A DNA stretch of 64,000 bases from Rhodococcoides trifolii (GCF_014635345.1 NZ_BMCU01000001.1:1178001-1242000), one strand, 5' to 3'; positions 23,894 to 33,587 are shown, counted from the first letter of the stretch. Numbers and translations: made by a program. The notes: a model not told the origin generated them from the sequence alone.

Positions 23894-25920
23894 CTGAGGA
23901 ACGCGGCAGCAACACCCGCATCCACCGGGATGTGCAGCCCGGTCGTGTGGGTCAGTTCGCCGCCGGTCAACGCGAACACCGCGTTGGCCACATGCTCCGG
24001 AAGAACCTCGCGCTTGAGGAGAGTGCGCTGGGCGTAGTACTCGCCCAACTTCTCCTCTTCGACGCCGTAGACGGCTGCACGTTTGGCGCCCCACCCGCCC
24101 GCGAAGATGCCCGAGCCGCGGACCACACCGTCGGGGTTGATGCCGTTGACGCGGATGCCGTGGTCACCGAGCTCGGCCGCAAGCAGCCGAACCTGGTGCG
24201 CCTGATCGGCTTTGGTTGCCGAGTACGCAATGTTGTTGGGGCCGGCGAACACCGAGTTCTTCGACGAGATGTAGACGATGTCCCCGCCCATGCCCTGCTC
24301 GATCATGATGCGCGCGGCTTCACGGGAGACAAGGAAAGAGCCTCGGGCCATGACGTTGTGCTGCAGATCCCAGTCCTGCAAGGTCGTGTCGAGTAAAGGC
24401 TTCGAGATGGACAGCCCGGCATTGTTGACGACAAGGTCGACGCCGCCGAACGCCAGCACTGCTTCGGCAAACCCGGCAGCGATCTGACCCTCGTCGGTGA
24501 CGTCCGCCGCGATGCCCACGGCAACGTCCAACCCACCGATCTCAGCAGCTGCCGCAGCAGCTTTCTCCAGCGAGAGATCGGCGATGACGACGCACGCCCC
24601 CTCGGCCGCAAGCCGTGTCGCTATGGCCTTGCCAATGCCCGACGCGGCCCCGGTGACCAATGCGACGCGGGTGGCAAGAGGCTTGGGTGCAGGCATGCGC
24701 GCCAACTTGGCCTCTTCCAGCGCCCAGTACTCGATGCGGAACTTCTCCCGCTCGTCGATGGGGGCGTAGGTGGAGACGGACTCGGCGCCGCGCATGACGT
24801 TGATGGCGTTGATGTAGAACTCACCCGCCACACGCGCGGTCTGCTTGTTCGCACCGAACGAGAACATGCCGACACCGGGCACCAGCACGATGGCCGGATC
24901 GGCGCCGCGCATCGCGGGGCTGTCCGCGTCGGCGTGCTCGGAGTAGTAGCGGGCGTAGTCCTCGCGGTAGGAGGCGTGAAGCTCACGCAGCCGTGAAGCA
25001 ACCTCTTCCAACGGTGAAGAAGGAGCCATGTCGAGCACCATCGGGCGCACCTTGGTGCGCAGGAAGTGATCGGGGCACGACGTTCCCAACGCCGCCAGCC
25101 GTGTGTGCTCGGCCGACGCAAGGAAGTCCAACACCACTGAGCTGTCGTCGAAATGGCCAACCTGCGGTCGGTCCGTCGAGGCGAGCCCGCGGATCAGGGG
25201 GAACAGGGCAGCAGCTCTCGTTCGTCGATCATCCGAAGACAGGGGGCCGAAGCCATCAAGAGCTGGCCCGAACGGTTCGTCCCGACCGTTGTCGGCCAGG
25301 AACTGCTCGGCCGTGCGGATGATCTCGAGGGACCGCGCTTCGCTCTCCTCGCTGGTGTCGCCCCACGCGGTGATGCCGTGCCCACCGAGGATGCAGCCGA
25401 TGGCCTGCGGATTGGCGGAAGCAATAGAGGCGATGTCGAGGCCGAGCTGAAATCCCGGTCGACGCCACGGGACCCATACGACGCGATCGCCGAAGCACTT
25501 GCGGGTCAGCTCTTCCCCGTCTGCGGCGGTCGCGAGCGCGATGCCGGAGTCCGGGTGCAGGTGGTCGACGTGCGGGGCCTCGACCAGTCCGTGCATCGCC
25601 GTGTCGATCGACGGCGCGGCGCCGCCCTTGCCGTGCAGGCAGTAGTCGAAGGCCGCGACCATTTCGTCTTCGCGTTCGACACCGGGGTAGACGCTTTTCA
25701 ACGCGCGAACCCTGTCGAGACGCAAAGCGGCCAATCCGGCCGGCTTCAACGTCCCGAGGTCGCCGCCGGACCCCTTGACCCACAACAGCTCTACATCCTC
25801 ACCGGTGACGGGGTCGGTCTCGGTGCCCTTGGCGGAGGTGTTGCCTCCGGCGTAGTTGGTGTTGCGCGGATCGGCGCCGAGTCGGTTGGACCGGGCGATG
25901 AGATCGTCGATCGTGCTCAC
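23890..25920 (-). CDS. rhaEW: Bifunctional rhamnulose-1-phosphate aldolase / lactaldehyde dehydrogenase
   Basis: A 676-residue fusion. The N-terminal class II aldolase-like half (GGNTSAKGTETDPVTGEDVE, HVDHLHPDSGIALATA with metal-binding histidines) cleaves L-rhamnulose-1-phosphate to dihydroxyacetone phosphate and L-lactaldehyde. The C-terminal short-chain dehydrogenase half has VTGAASGIGKAIATRLAAEG for NAD binding, VNNAGLS, and the catalytic Ser/Tyr/Lys set in YISSKNS and YSATKADQ. It oxidises the lactaldehyde to lactate. The architecture is known as RhaEW in several phyla. It sits 15 bases after the isomerase-like gene and is coupled to rhaB. Confidence 0.92.
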   Translation of the reverse strand: MSTIDDLIARSNRLGADPRNTNYAGGNTSAKGTETDPVTGEDVELLWVKGSGGDLGTLKPAGLAALRLDRVRALKSVYPGVEREDEMVAAFDYCLHGKGGAAPSIDTAMHGLVEAPHVDHLHPDSGIALATAADGEELTRKCFGDRVVWVPWRRPGFQLGLDIASIASANPQAIGCILGGHGITAWGDTSEESEARSLEIIRTAEQFLADNGRDEPFGPALDGFGPLSSDDRRTRAAALFPLIRGLASTDRPQVGHFDDSSVVLDFLASAEHTRLAALGTSCPDHFLRTKVRPMVLDMAPSSPLEEVASRLRELHASYREDYARYYSEHADADSPAMRGADPAIVLVPGVGMFSFGANKQTARVAGEFYINAINVMRGAESVSTYAPIDEREKFRIEYWALEEAKLARMPAPKPLATRVALVTGAASGIGKAIATRLAAEGACVVIADLSLEKAAAAAAEIGGLDVAVGIAADVTDEGQIAAGFAEAVLAFGGVDLVVNNAGLSISKPLLDTTLQDWDLQHNVMARGSFLVSREAARIMIEQGMGGDIVYISSKNSVFAGPNNIAYSATKADQAHQVRLLAAELGDHGIRVNGINPDGVVRGSGIFAGGWGAKRAAVYGVEEEKLGEYYAQRTLLKREVLPEHVANAVFALTGGELTHTTGLHIPVDAGVAAAFLR

Positions 25921-25935
25921 TGAGACAGCTCCTGA

Positions 25936-27348
25936 TTAGACGTGGGTATACGAAATGCCGAGCAACTCTGCTGCGGCCTTGATGTCCTTGGCGCGGTGGC
26001 CGGTGCACAGCGCCCAGTGGTGACCGGTTCCGGTGGCGCTCCACTCGTCGGTCCACTCGCCGGGATCGCGACCGAAGTCGACGCGGGAGGTGGTGTTGCC
26101 GATCTGCAGCAACGGACCCGGAACGACGGTTCCCTCGGACGTGATGAAGGTGAAGGAGCCGTCTCGGTTCTGGCCGATGGCGAACGTCGTGACCGGGCCG
26201 GGTTGGACGTCGAATTCGACGCTGATCCCGTTGCCGCGCTTGCCGTGGTAGACGCCCAATCCGCGCAGAAGTGGCTCGGCGGAGGAGATCTGGAGGTGAG
26301 CCGGCCCGTCGTGCCCCATTTCGACGACGCCGTCCCGGAAGTTCAGTGCCTGCAGTTCGGTGAACGATCCGCCGGCACCGAGTCGGTCCGCGATGAGCAT
26401 GGCCACGGCAGTGCGGATGTCGTATTCGCCGGCCAGCGGCACGCCGCGGGCGGTGAGCAGCGATGCACCCAGAATCATTCCGGCACCGAGGCGTTCGTGC
26501 AGTTCCCCGTCGAGGCCGCGGTGGTAGTAGGCCATGGCGTCGAGACCGAAGTCGTCGACCAAGCGGTCCAAACCGACGGACACCTTCGCGCCCCAGGCGA
26601 AGTCGTCGTCGACCACCGAGTCGTCGATGTGGAAGACGCTGCGGGCCATGTCGAGTCGCTCGCTGATCTGAGCGTCGGTGACGGCCTGGACCCGAACGCG
26701 GAGGTCGTCGAACTCGAGTACCTCGACGTGCGCACCGAACTGCGACGAGAGCAGCGTCATGTCGGTGGAGATGTCGAGCATCCCCGGGTAGAGGTGGCCC
26801 ATCAGGCCGAGGCGCGAATGCCGGAGCGCTGCGCGTGCCGACGCGGCGCCGACCCACGCGTCGATGCGCGACCAGGCGTTCTCGTCGTGCAGGTAGCCGG
26901 ACACGGAGCGGAAGTCGATCCCGCTACGGCGAAAGACGTTGGCCACCTCGGGGAGTGGGCACTGACCGCAGTAGGCCAACCACTCACCGGTCCCGGTGGT
27001 CGCGTGGTCCATCGCCTCGGTGGGTTGGAGGTCGATCAGCAGAATGGGGGCGTCGACGCGTTGCGCGATGGGTAGCACCATCGACGATGTCAGATACGTC
27101 GTGAGGAAGATGACCACCAGGTCGCAGTCGGCTATCCGCAGCTTCTCGGCGGCCACTACCGATTCGGTTGCATCCGAGACGAATCCGGCATCGATCACCG
27201 TTGCTTCCTGCTTCTCGAAGCGCTCGGTGACGTACCGGGCCGACTGCTGCAGGGTCGCCAGCAGGCCGGGGAACTGGGGCCAGTAGGCGCCTAGTCCGCC
27301 GGCCACCAAACCGATGCGGGTTCGGCGAGGCGCGATGCGTTCGAGCAT
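25936..27348 (-). CDS. L-fucose/L-arabinose isomerase-family protein in rhamnose operon
   Basis: A 470-residue protein with the L-arabinose/L-fucose isomerase fold: RTRIGLVAGGLGAYWPQFPG and LVVIFLTTYLTSSMVLPIAQ at the N-terminus, then LGLMGHLYPGMLDISTDMTL. The C-terminal barrel has CTGHRAKDIKAAAELLGI. The ATG at 27348 overlaps the rhaI stop as TGATG, so it is tightly coupled to the rhamnose isomerase; an in-frame GTG lies 12 bases upstream. Its own substrate is unclear because rhaI already supplies isomerase activity. It might act on another deoxy-sugar such as L-fucose or lyxose, or be an alternative isomerase. Confidence 0.8.
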   Translation of the reverse strand: MLERIAPRRTRIGLVAGGLGAYWPQFPGLLATLQQSARYVTERFEKQEATVIDAGFVSDATESVVAAEKLRIADCDLVVIFLTTYLTSSMVLPIAQRVDAPILLIDLQPTEAMDHATTGTGEWLAYCGQCPLPEVANVFRRSGIDFRSVSGYLHDENAWSRIDAWVGAASARAALRHSRLGLMGHLYPGMLDISTDMTLLSSQFGAHVEVLEFDDLRVRVQAVTDAQISERLDMARSVFHIDDSVVDDDFAWGAKVSVGLDRLVDDFGLDAMAYYHRGLDGELHERLGAGMILGASLLTARGVPLAGEYDIRTAVAMLIADRLGAGGSFTELQALNFRDGVVEMGHDGPAHLQISSAEPLLRGLGVYHGKRGNGISVEFDVQPGPVTTFAIGQNRDGSFTFITSEGTVVPGPLLQIGNTTSRVDFGRDPGEWTDEWSATGTGHHWALCTGHRAKDIKAAAELLGISYTHV

Positions 27349-28517
27349 CACGCTCCCCACCCAGCCTGCTGTCCGCCGACGCGGTCCGTCTCGACTCGTT
27401 CCATGTAGCCGGAGCGGGCGAACGCCGCGACAGGATCCCGGTCCAGACCCTGTGACTCACGAAGATCGGCGAGAAGGCCGCGGACGTCGGTGTTGTACGC
27501 GTCCATCAGAACCGCGTGTGCGCCGAGGATGTCGCCGTCGATCTGAGCCTTCTCCAGCGCGGACGCGTCGACGAGCAAAGCCTTGGCCGTCGCTTCCTGC
27601 ACGTTCATGATCGAGCGGATCTGGCCGGGGATCTTCGGTTCGATGTTGTGGCACTGGTCGAGCATGAAGTTGATGCCCGAGGTCGGTAGGTGAGCGCCGA
27701 CCGAGACGATCTCGTGCATGATGCGGAACAGCTGGAACGGGTCAGCGGCGCCCACGATCAGGTCGTCGTCCGCGTAGTTACGGGAGTTGAAGTCGAACGC
27801 GCCCAACTTGTTCTGCCGGATGAGCTGCGCGACGATGAACTCGATGTTGGTGCCCGGCGCGTGGTGGCCGGTGTCCAACACGACCTTTGCTTGGTCGCCG
27901 AGGGCGAGGCAGTGCAGGAGCGACGTGCCCCAATCGGGGATGTCGGTGTGGTAGAAGAACGGCTCGAAGAACTTGTACTCGATGAGCAGCGTGTGGTCGG
28001 CGTCGAGGCCGGCGTAGATCTCCTGCAGCGATTCCGCGAGACGGTCTTGCCGGGCCCGAATCGAGTCCTGCCCTGCGTAGTTGGTGCCGTCGGGAAGCCA
28101 GAGCTTGAGAGTCTTGGATCCGGTCGCCCGCATCACGTCGATGCACTCGAGGTGGTGCGCAACGGCCTTCGCACGAATCCGCTTGTCGGCGTTCGTGAGT
28201 GAGCCGAGTTTGTAGTCGTCGTCCTGGAAGACGTTGGAGTTGACGGCGCCCAATGCGACTTTGTGGTCGGCGGCGAACGACGCCAACGAGCTGAAGTCGT
28301 CGACCTTGTCCCACGGAATGTGCAACGACACTCGGGGAGCGGCGCCGGTGACGCGGTTGACCTCGGCGGCGTCGGCAACCTTCTCGAACGGTGTGCGGGG
28401 GACGCCGGGGGTGGTGAAGACCTTGAACCGAGTGCCCGAGTTGCCGTAAGCCCAGCTCGGAACCTCGATGCCGAAATCGGCGAGCGCCGAGATGTCCTGT
28501 ACAGCAGCGGTGGTCAT
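27348..28517 (-). CDS. rhaI: L-rhamnose isomerase
   Basis: A 389-residue TIM-barrel isomerase of the RhaI type (xylose isomerase-like), converting L-rhamnose to L-rhamnulose with divalent metal. Supporting segments are RVSLHIPWDKVDDFSSLASF, TLKLWLPDGTNYAGQDSI, LLIEYKFFEPFFYHTDIPDW with the metal Glu, VVLDTGHHAPGTNIEFIVAQ and GAFDFNSRNYADDDLIVG. This non-RhaA form is common in actinobacterial and rhizobial rhamnose operons. The start overlaps the mutarotase stop (ATGA). Confidence 0.92.
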   Translation of the reverse strand: MTTAAVQDISALADFGIEVPSWAYGNSGTRFKVFTTPGVPRTPFEKVADAAEVNRVTGAAPRVSLHIPWDKVDDFSSLASFAADHKVALGAVNSNVFQDDDYKLGSLTNADKRIRAKAVAHHLECIDVMRATGSKTLKLWLPDGTNYAGQDSIRARQDRLAESLQEIYAGLDADHTLLIEYKFFEPFFYHTDIPDWGTSLLHCLALGDQAKVVLDTGHHAPGTNIEFIVAQLIRQNKLGAFDFNSRNYADDDLIVGAADPFQLFRIMHEIVSVGAHLPTSGINFMLDQCHNIEPKIPGQIRSIMNVQEATAKALLVDASALEKAQIDGDILGAHAVLMDAYNTDVRGLLADLRESQGLDRDPVAAFARSGYMERVETDRVGGQQAGWGA

Positions 28518-28858
28518 GACACGTCACTTTCAAGTTGAGTCTCGAGGTGGAAGAGCTCGCGCAACAGCGTGAACCCTTCGTCGGGGGTGGCAGACCCGAG
28601 GCCCGTGAAGAACGGAGCCATCTGGGCCTGCCACCGTGCGTTGACGTCGGTACTGCTCATCGCTGCCTGCGCCGCGTCGAGATTCTCGCTCTCGACGTAT
28701 CCGACGATCAGGCCGTCGTCACGGATGTGCAGGGAATAGTTGTTCCAGCCGTTGGCTTTCAGCGCCTGGAGCATCTCGGGCCACACCGCGGCGTGACGTT
28801 CGGAATACTCCGGAACCGATTCCGGTCTGAGCTGCAGCGTGAAGCAGTACCGGTTCAT
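28514..28858 (-). CDS. rhaM: L-rhamnose mutarotase
   Basis: A 114-residue RhaM/RhaU family protein (YiiL-like dimeric alpha-beta barrel). The family signatures are MNRYCFTLQLRPESVPEYSE, HAAVWPEMLQALKANGWNNY with the catalytic His, and SLHIRDDGLIVGYVES. It interconverts alpha- and beta-L-rhamnose anomers ahead of the isomerase. It is only two bases from rhaS and overlaps rhaI, supporting a single transcript. Confidence 0.92.
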   Translation of the reverse strand: MNRYCFTLQLRPESVPEYSERHAAVWPEMLQALKANGWNNYSLHIRDDGLIVGYVESENLDAAQAAMSSTDVNARWQAQMAPFFTGLGSATPDEGFTLLRELFHLETQLESDVS

Positions 28859-28860
28859 CT

Positions 28861-29949
28861 CTAGAAGTTGTACTGGTCGATATTGGCGTTGTCGAAGACG
28901 GTGGGCGGCCCGAGGACCAGTTCCCCGTCGACGCCGATCGTGTAGTCGCCGAGCTCGCCGGCCTTGAACTTCTCACCTTCGGCGCCGGTGATCTGACCCG
29001 ATGCCAGGGCTGCGCCCGCGTAGGCGGCGAGGTAGCCGATATCGGTGGGATCCCAGAGCGCAAACTGCTTGACCGTTCCGTCCTTGACATACTCCCGCAT
29101 CTGGTTCGGGGTGCCGAGGCCGGTCAGGACGATCTTGTCCTTGTACGACGAACCCGAGATGTAGCGGGCGGCAGCAGCAATGCCGACGGTGGTCGGGGAG
29201 ACGATCGCCTTGAGATCCGGGTAGGTCTGCAGCAGACCCTGGGTCTCCTGGAACGACTTCTGATCGTCGTCGTTGCCGTAGACGGTGGTGACGAGCTCGA
29301 TGCCGGAGTACGCGGGGTTCGATGCGAGCTGCTGCTTGAGCACCTCGATCCAGGCGTTCTGGTTGGTGGCGTTGGGAGTTGCGGAGAGGATGGCGATCTT
29401 GCCGGAGCCGCCGATCTGGTCGCTGGTCATCTTGGCCAGTGCCTCGCCGACGCCTTCCGTCGTGGCCTGGTTGATGAACAGGTCTCGGCAGTCCTTGGAC
29501 GCGTCGGAGTCGAAGGTGACGACCTTGATGCCGGCGTCGCGTGCCTGGTTCAGCGACGGGCACACCGCGTTCGGGTCGTTGGCCGCGATCGCAATCACGT
29601 TCTGCTGCTGCTGAATCAGCGTGTTGATGTAGGAGACCTGTGAGGATGCGCTGGCGTCGTTCGGGCCGACGAGCTTGTACTCGCCACCGAATTCTCCCGT
29701 TGCCTTCTCGCCGCCCGCGACCTCGATGTCGGAGTACGGGTTGTTCAGCTGCTTGGGCAAGAAGCCGAACTTGAGGCCGCTCGTGATCGGCGCATCCGGG
29801 TTGGCGGTGCCGGTGACGCGGCGGGCGCTGTCCGAGGACGAGTCGGTGGCCGAGTCCTGGGTGGTACCACCGCATGCGGTGAGGGCGAGGGACAGGACTG
29901 CGAGCCCTGCCATCGGAGCCAGCATCAGGCGCCGAGAAGTTCGGGACAT
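28861..29949 (-). CDS. rhaS: Rhamnose ABC transporter substrate-binding lipoprotein
   Basis: A 362-residue solute-binding protein of the periplasmic binding protein 4 (ribose/rhamnose) class. The signal peptide ends in a lipobox (LSLALTACGGTT) with lipidated Cys26. KFGFLPKQLNNPYSDIEVAG, IAIAANDPNAVCPSLNQARD, VTTVYGNDDDQKSFQETQGL and KIVLTGLGTPNQMREYV are typical RhaS segments. It captures rhamnose outside the membrane for the RhaTPQ transporter encoded just upstream. Confidence 0.92.
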   Translation of the reverse strand: MSRTSRRLMLAPMAGLAVLSLALTACGGTTQDSATDSSSDSARRVTGTANPDAPITSGLKFGFLPKQLNNPYSDIEVAGGEKATGEFGGEYKLVGPNDASASSQVSYINTLIQQQQNVIAIAANDPNAVCPSLNQARDAGIKVVTFDSDASKDCRDLFINQATTEGVGEALAKMTSDQIGGSGKIAILSATPNATNQNAWIEVLKQQLASNPAYSGIELVTTVYGNDDDQKSFQETQGLLQTYPDLKAIVSPTTVGIAAAARYISGSSYKDKIVLTGLGTPNQMREYVKDGTVKQFALWDPTDIGYLAAYAGAALASGQITGAEGEKFKAGELGDYTIGVDGELVLGPPTVFDNANIDQYNF

Positions 29950-29976
29950 GAGGAACCTTTCGTGAAGGGTGAAAAA

Positions 29977-30996
29977 TCAGGGGCGAGAAAGTGATGTGCG
30001 AACCCGGGTAATGATGTTGGGAAGTAGTACCGCGACGATGAGCAATATTCCGGTGACGACCGTCAGCGCTTCGTTGGAGATGTCCTCGAGACGCAATGCG
30101 TTCTGCAGTGCCGCGAGGAGCACCACGGCGGCCAGGACTCCGACGAGTCGGCCCTTGCCTCCGAAGATGGAGACGCCGCCGAGGAGAACCGCTGCCACGA
30201 CGGACAATTCGAGACCGGAGCCGTTGTCGGCGCGGGCACTGGAGTACCGCAGGCTCCACAGCACCCCGGCGAGAGCTGCTACCGCACCGGCGACGACGTA
30301 GAGCCAGAACTTGATGCGGTTGCCGTTGATACCCGCAAATCGAGCGGCGGTGGCGCTGGCGCCGGTGGCGTAGATGTTGCGGCCGAGCGAGGTGAACTGC
30401 AGCACCGCGCCGAACACGATGGCCAGGATCACCAGCGGAATGGCGAGGTTCGGTACCGGGGTGTCCCCGATCGTTCCGGTCACCCATGAGGTGTAGACGC
30501 GGGGGAAGTTGGAGACGGCCGTGTCGCCCAGCAGCACGAAGGCAAGCCCGCGGAACAGGGCAAGTGTGCCGATCGTGACTGCGAGAGAGGGCAACCCGAG
30601 GGTGGCGACCAGGAAGCCGTTCAGGGCTCCGAGGAGCGCGCCGAGCAGGATGCACATCGGAATGATTGCTTCGATGGTGAAACCGTTGTTCCACATCCAC
30701 CCCATCGCGGCACCGCTGAGGCCAAGGGTGCTGGCGACAGACAGGTCGATCTCACCGGTAACGATGATGAGCGTCATCGGCAGGGCGATGAGGAAGATCG
30801 GAGCGAGGTCGAGCACCAGGAACGTGAAGTTGGTGGTGCTACCGAAGTCCGGGTTCATCACCGAGGCGCCGAGCACCACGACGATGGTCAGGAAGATGAT
30901 CGCGGTGTCCCAGCTGCCGAGCAACTCGCGCAGCCGGCTGGTCTGCGGGGTGGCGGGAGCAGGGGCGTCGGGGCGGGTGGCGAGATCATTCGACAT
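29977..30996 (-). CDS. rhaQ: Rhamnose ABC transporter permease (second permease)
   Basis: A 339-residue inner-membrane permease with about 8-10 helices. It carries the RbsC-like family motif (MTLIIVTGEIDLSVASTLGL) and a late cytoplasmic loop (GRNIYATGASATAARFAGIN). It pairs with the permease encoded immediately upstream. The ATG at 30996 has GAGGAG upstream and overlaps the end of the other permease gene by 11 bases; a longer frame to 31215 is out-of-frame reading of that gene. Confidence 0.9.
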   Translation of the reverse strand: MSNDLATRPDAPAPATPQTSRLRELLGSWDTAIIFLTIVVVLGASVMNPDFGSTTNFTFLVLDLAPIFLIALPMTLIIVTGEIDLSVASTLGLSGAAMGWMWNNGFTIEAIIPMCILLGALLGALNGFLVATLGLPSLAVTIGTLALFRGLAFVLLGDTAVSNFPRVYTSWVTGTIGDTPVPNLAIPLVILAIVFGAVLQFTSLGRNIYATGASATAARFAGINGNRIKFWLYVVAGAVAALAGVLWSLRYSSARADNGSGLELSVVAAVLLGGVSIFGGKGRLVGVLAAVVLLAALQNALRLEDISNEALTVVTGILLIVAVLLPNIITRVRTSLSRP

Positions 30997-32032
30997 GAGC
31001 GCTCCTCTTCCGGAGTTGCTGGGCGGCACGCACTGCCGCGATACGGTCTGCCGCGATGGCGACGAGGATGAGCGCGCCCACGATGGCCTGCTGCCAGAAC
31101 TGATCGATCTGCAACACGGGGAGCGAGCTGTTGATGGTGGTGAGCAGCAGGGCGCCGAGTGCAGCACCCCAGACGGTGCCCACACCGCCGACGACGGCGA
31201 CACCGCCGACCACACACGCCGCGATGACGTTGAGCTCGTACCCGGTTCCGGCGGCCGCGTCGACGGTGCCGAAGCGTGCGGCGAACATGACGCCGGCGAT
31301 CCCGGCCATGGCCCCGGAGAAGGCGAACGCGGCGAGAGTGCGCTTGCCGACGGAGATTCCGGCGAGTTCGGCGGCGTGACCGTTGGAGCCGATGGCGTAG
31401 AGGTCGCGTCCGCTGCGGTAGCGGGCGAGGTAGAGGCCGGCGCCGATCAGGGCCACCACCGCGACGAGCACCAACACCGGGACACCGAGGACGTTGGCGG
31501 TGCCGAGATCGAGGAACGCCCCGGGCATCTCGTCGGCCGTGATCTGCTCGCCGCCGGCCCAGAAGAAGGCGATGCCGCGGAAGATGTACATCGTGCCGAG
31601 CGTGACCACCAGCGCAGGAACTCCGCCGTAGCGCACCAGCAGCGCGTTGAAGACGCCGCACACGGTGCCGACGACGATGCCCGCAAGGATGCCGAGAACG
31701 ATTGGCGCCCCGGACTTCATGACCGATCCGGCTGCGAAAGCGGAGAGCCCCAGCACCGAGCCGACGGACAGGTCGATGTTCTTGGTGATCATCACAACGG
31801 TCTGCCCGACGGCCAGCACACCGATGATCGACGCAGCGAGCAGCAGGTCGCGGATGCTCTGCCCGGAGAGGAACGAGCTGTTGGTCGCCGCCGTCACGGC
31901 GATCAGGACGACCAGCGCGGCCAGGATGCCGAGCGATCGCATCCGCAGGACCTTCTCCACGAGGGAGGGGCCGTCGCGAGTGATCGGCTTCAGCGGCTCG
32001 GCCGTCTGTGCAGGCGGGGTGGTGATGCTCAT
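30986..32032 (-). CDS. rhaP: Rhamnose ABC transporter permease (first permease)
   Basis: A 348-residue permease. Family signatures are GQTVVMITKNIDLSVGSVLG, VPALVVTLGTMYIFRGIAFF and the EAA-like loop GRDLYAIGSNGHAAELAGIS. Multiple membrane helices span almost the full length. The start is the ATG at 32032, overlapping the ATPase stop as ATGA. A much longer in-frame extension into the ATPase gene is not coding. Confidence 0.92.
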   Translation of the reverse strand: MSITTPPAQTAEPLKPITRDGPSLVEKVLRMRSLGILAALVVLIAVTAATNSSFLSGQSIRDLLLAASIIGVLAVGQTVVMITKNIDLSVGSVLGLSAFAAGSVMKSGAPIVLGILAGIVVGTVCGVFNALLVRYGGVPALVVTLGTMYIFRGIAFFWAGGEQITADEMPGAFLDLGTANVLGVPVLVLVAVVALIGAGLYLARYRSGRDLYAIGSNGHAAELAGISVGKRTLAAFAFSGAMAGIAGVMFAARFGTVDAAAGTGYELNVIAACVVGGVAVVGGVGTVWGAALGALLLTTINSSLPVLQIDQFWQQAIVGALILVAIAADRIAAVRAAQQLRKRSAHVE

Positions 32033-33555
32033 GCTGCGGACTCCGTTCCCATGGCGGCGAACATGACCGATTCTTCGGTGGCATGGGCGCGGTCGATTTC
32101 GGCGGCGATGCGGCCTTCGCGCATGACGAGCACGCGGTCGGCCATGCCGAGGACTTCCGGCAGTTCGGAGGAGATCATCACGACGGCGACGCCTTCGCTG
32201 GCGAGCGTCGAAATGATCTTGTGGACTTCGGCTTTGGTGCCGACGTCGATACCGCGGGTCGGCTCGTCGACAATCAGGACGATCGGGTCGGTGGCCAACC
32301 ACTTGGCCAGCACCACTTTCTGCTGGTTGCCACCGGAGAGGGTGCCGACGGGGTCGGTGATGCGGGCGAATTTGGTCTGGAGCTTGCGGGTCCAGTCGTA
32401 CGCCGAGCGCCGTTCGGCGCCGCCGACGAGGAAACCGAAGCGCGCCAACGCAGCCGAGCGAGTCAGCGTCGCGTTGCGCTCGATCGACATCTCGGGGATC
32501 AGGCCCTGCTGACGACGATCCTCGGGGACGAGGGCGATGCCGGCGCGCATGGCGGCCTTGGGGTTCGACGCTTTCAGTTCTTTGCCGCGAACCTTCACTA
32601 CACCGGAATCGCGGGGGTCGACGCCGAACACGGATTGCATGACTTCGGAGCGACCTGCCCCGACCAGTCCGGCGAGCGCGACGATCTCGCCTGCCCGAAC
32701 GTCGAAGCTGATGTTGGAGAACACCCCTGCGCGGGAGAGGTTCTGGACTTCGAGGATCACCGCGCCGGGTTCGACGTCGATTTTGGGGTACAGGGCGCCG
32801 AGTTCGCGGCCGACCATCTGCTTGATCAAGTCGTCGACGGTCATGCCGTCGAGCGGGGAGGTGGAGATGTGGCGGCCGTCGCGCATCACGGTGACGCGCT
32901 GGCACAGCTCGAAGATTTCCTCGAAGCGGTGCGAGATGAACAGGACTGCGGCGCCGTCGGCGCAGAGGGATCGGGCGACGCTGAACAGCCGCGCGACTTC
33001 GTTGCCGGAGAGGGCGGCGGTGGGCTCGTCCATCACGATCACCGACGCTTGGGTGGACAGGGCTTTGGCGATCTCGACCAGTTGCTGATCGGCGATGGAG
33101 AGGCCGCTGGCGAGACGATCGGGGTCCAGGGGGACACCGAGGCGGGTGAAGAGGGCGTCGGCGGCGGCGTTCATCGCGCTGCGGTCGATCATGCGTCCGT
33201 GGGTGGTGGGCTGCGCGCCGATGTAGATGTTCTCGGCGATCGTCAGGTCCGGGAAGAGCGTCGGTTCCTGGTAGATGACGGCGATGCCCTGCGCTTTCGC
33301 CTCGGCGGGGGAGCCGAGGGTGATCTCGGTGCTTCCAGAGAGGAGCGTGCCGGAGTCCGGCTTGTGGACACCGGCCAGCATTTTCACGATGGTCGACTTC
33401 CCGGCGCCGTTCTCGCCGACGAGTGCGTGGGCCTCCCCGCCGTAGAGGGGAAACGAGACACCGGAGACAGCGGCGACGCTTCCGAACGACTTGGTGACGT
33501 CGCGGACTTCGAGCAGGGGAACAGCGGTGGGCGTCGTCGTGCTGGGGACGCTCAT
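32029..33555 (-). CDS. rhaT: Rhamnose ABC transporter ATP-binding protein (duplicated ATPase)
   Basis: A 508-residue sugar ABC ATPase with two nucleotide-binding domains, as in RbsA/MglA. The N-domain has Walker A GENGAGKST, signature LSIADQQLVEIAKAL and Walker B VIVMDEPTAAL. The C-domain has a degenerate Walker A (GLVGAGRSEVMQ), signature LSGGNQQKVVLAKWL and Walker B VLIVDEPTRGIDVG. It is first in the rha operon, directly after the operator at 33588-33605. Confidence 0.94.
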   Translation of the reverse strand: MSVPSTTTPTAVPLLEVRDVTKSFGSVAAVSGVSFPLYGGEAHALVGENGAGKSTIVKMLAGVHKPDSGTLLSGSTEITLGSPAEAKAQGIAVIYQEPTLFPDLTIAENIYIGAQPTTHGRMIDRSAMNAAADALFTRLGVPLDPDRLASGLSIADQQLVEIAKALSTQASVIVMDEPTAALSGNEVARLFSVARSLCADGAAVLFISHRFEEIFELCQRVTVMRDGRHISTSPLDGMTVDDLIKQMVGRELGALYPKIDVEPGAVILEVQNLSRAGVFSNISFDVRAGEIVALAGLVGAGRSEVMQSVFGVDPRDSGVVKVRGKELKASNPKAAMRAGIALVPEDRRQQGLIPEMSIERNATLTRSAALARFGFLVGGAERRSAYDWTRKLQTKFARITDPVGTLSGGNQQKVVLAKWLATDPIVLIVDEPTRGIDVGTKAEVHKIISTLASEGVAVVMISSELPEVLGMADRVLVMREGRIAAEIDRAHATEESVMFAAMGTESAA

Positions 33556-33587
33556 GCAAGCAACCTCCGTTGATCTGAACGCGTCTG

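Noticed and set aside
30509..32512. Plus-strand open frame of 667 codons opposite the permease genes
   Set aside because: It is antisense to rhaP, rhaQ and part of rhaT, has no family motif and the low-complexity composition of a shadow frame.
32083..33573. Plus-strand open frame of about 496 codons opposite rhaT
   Set aside because: Gly/Asp/Val-rich antisense reading of the ABC ATPase gene; no motif.
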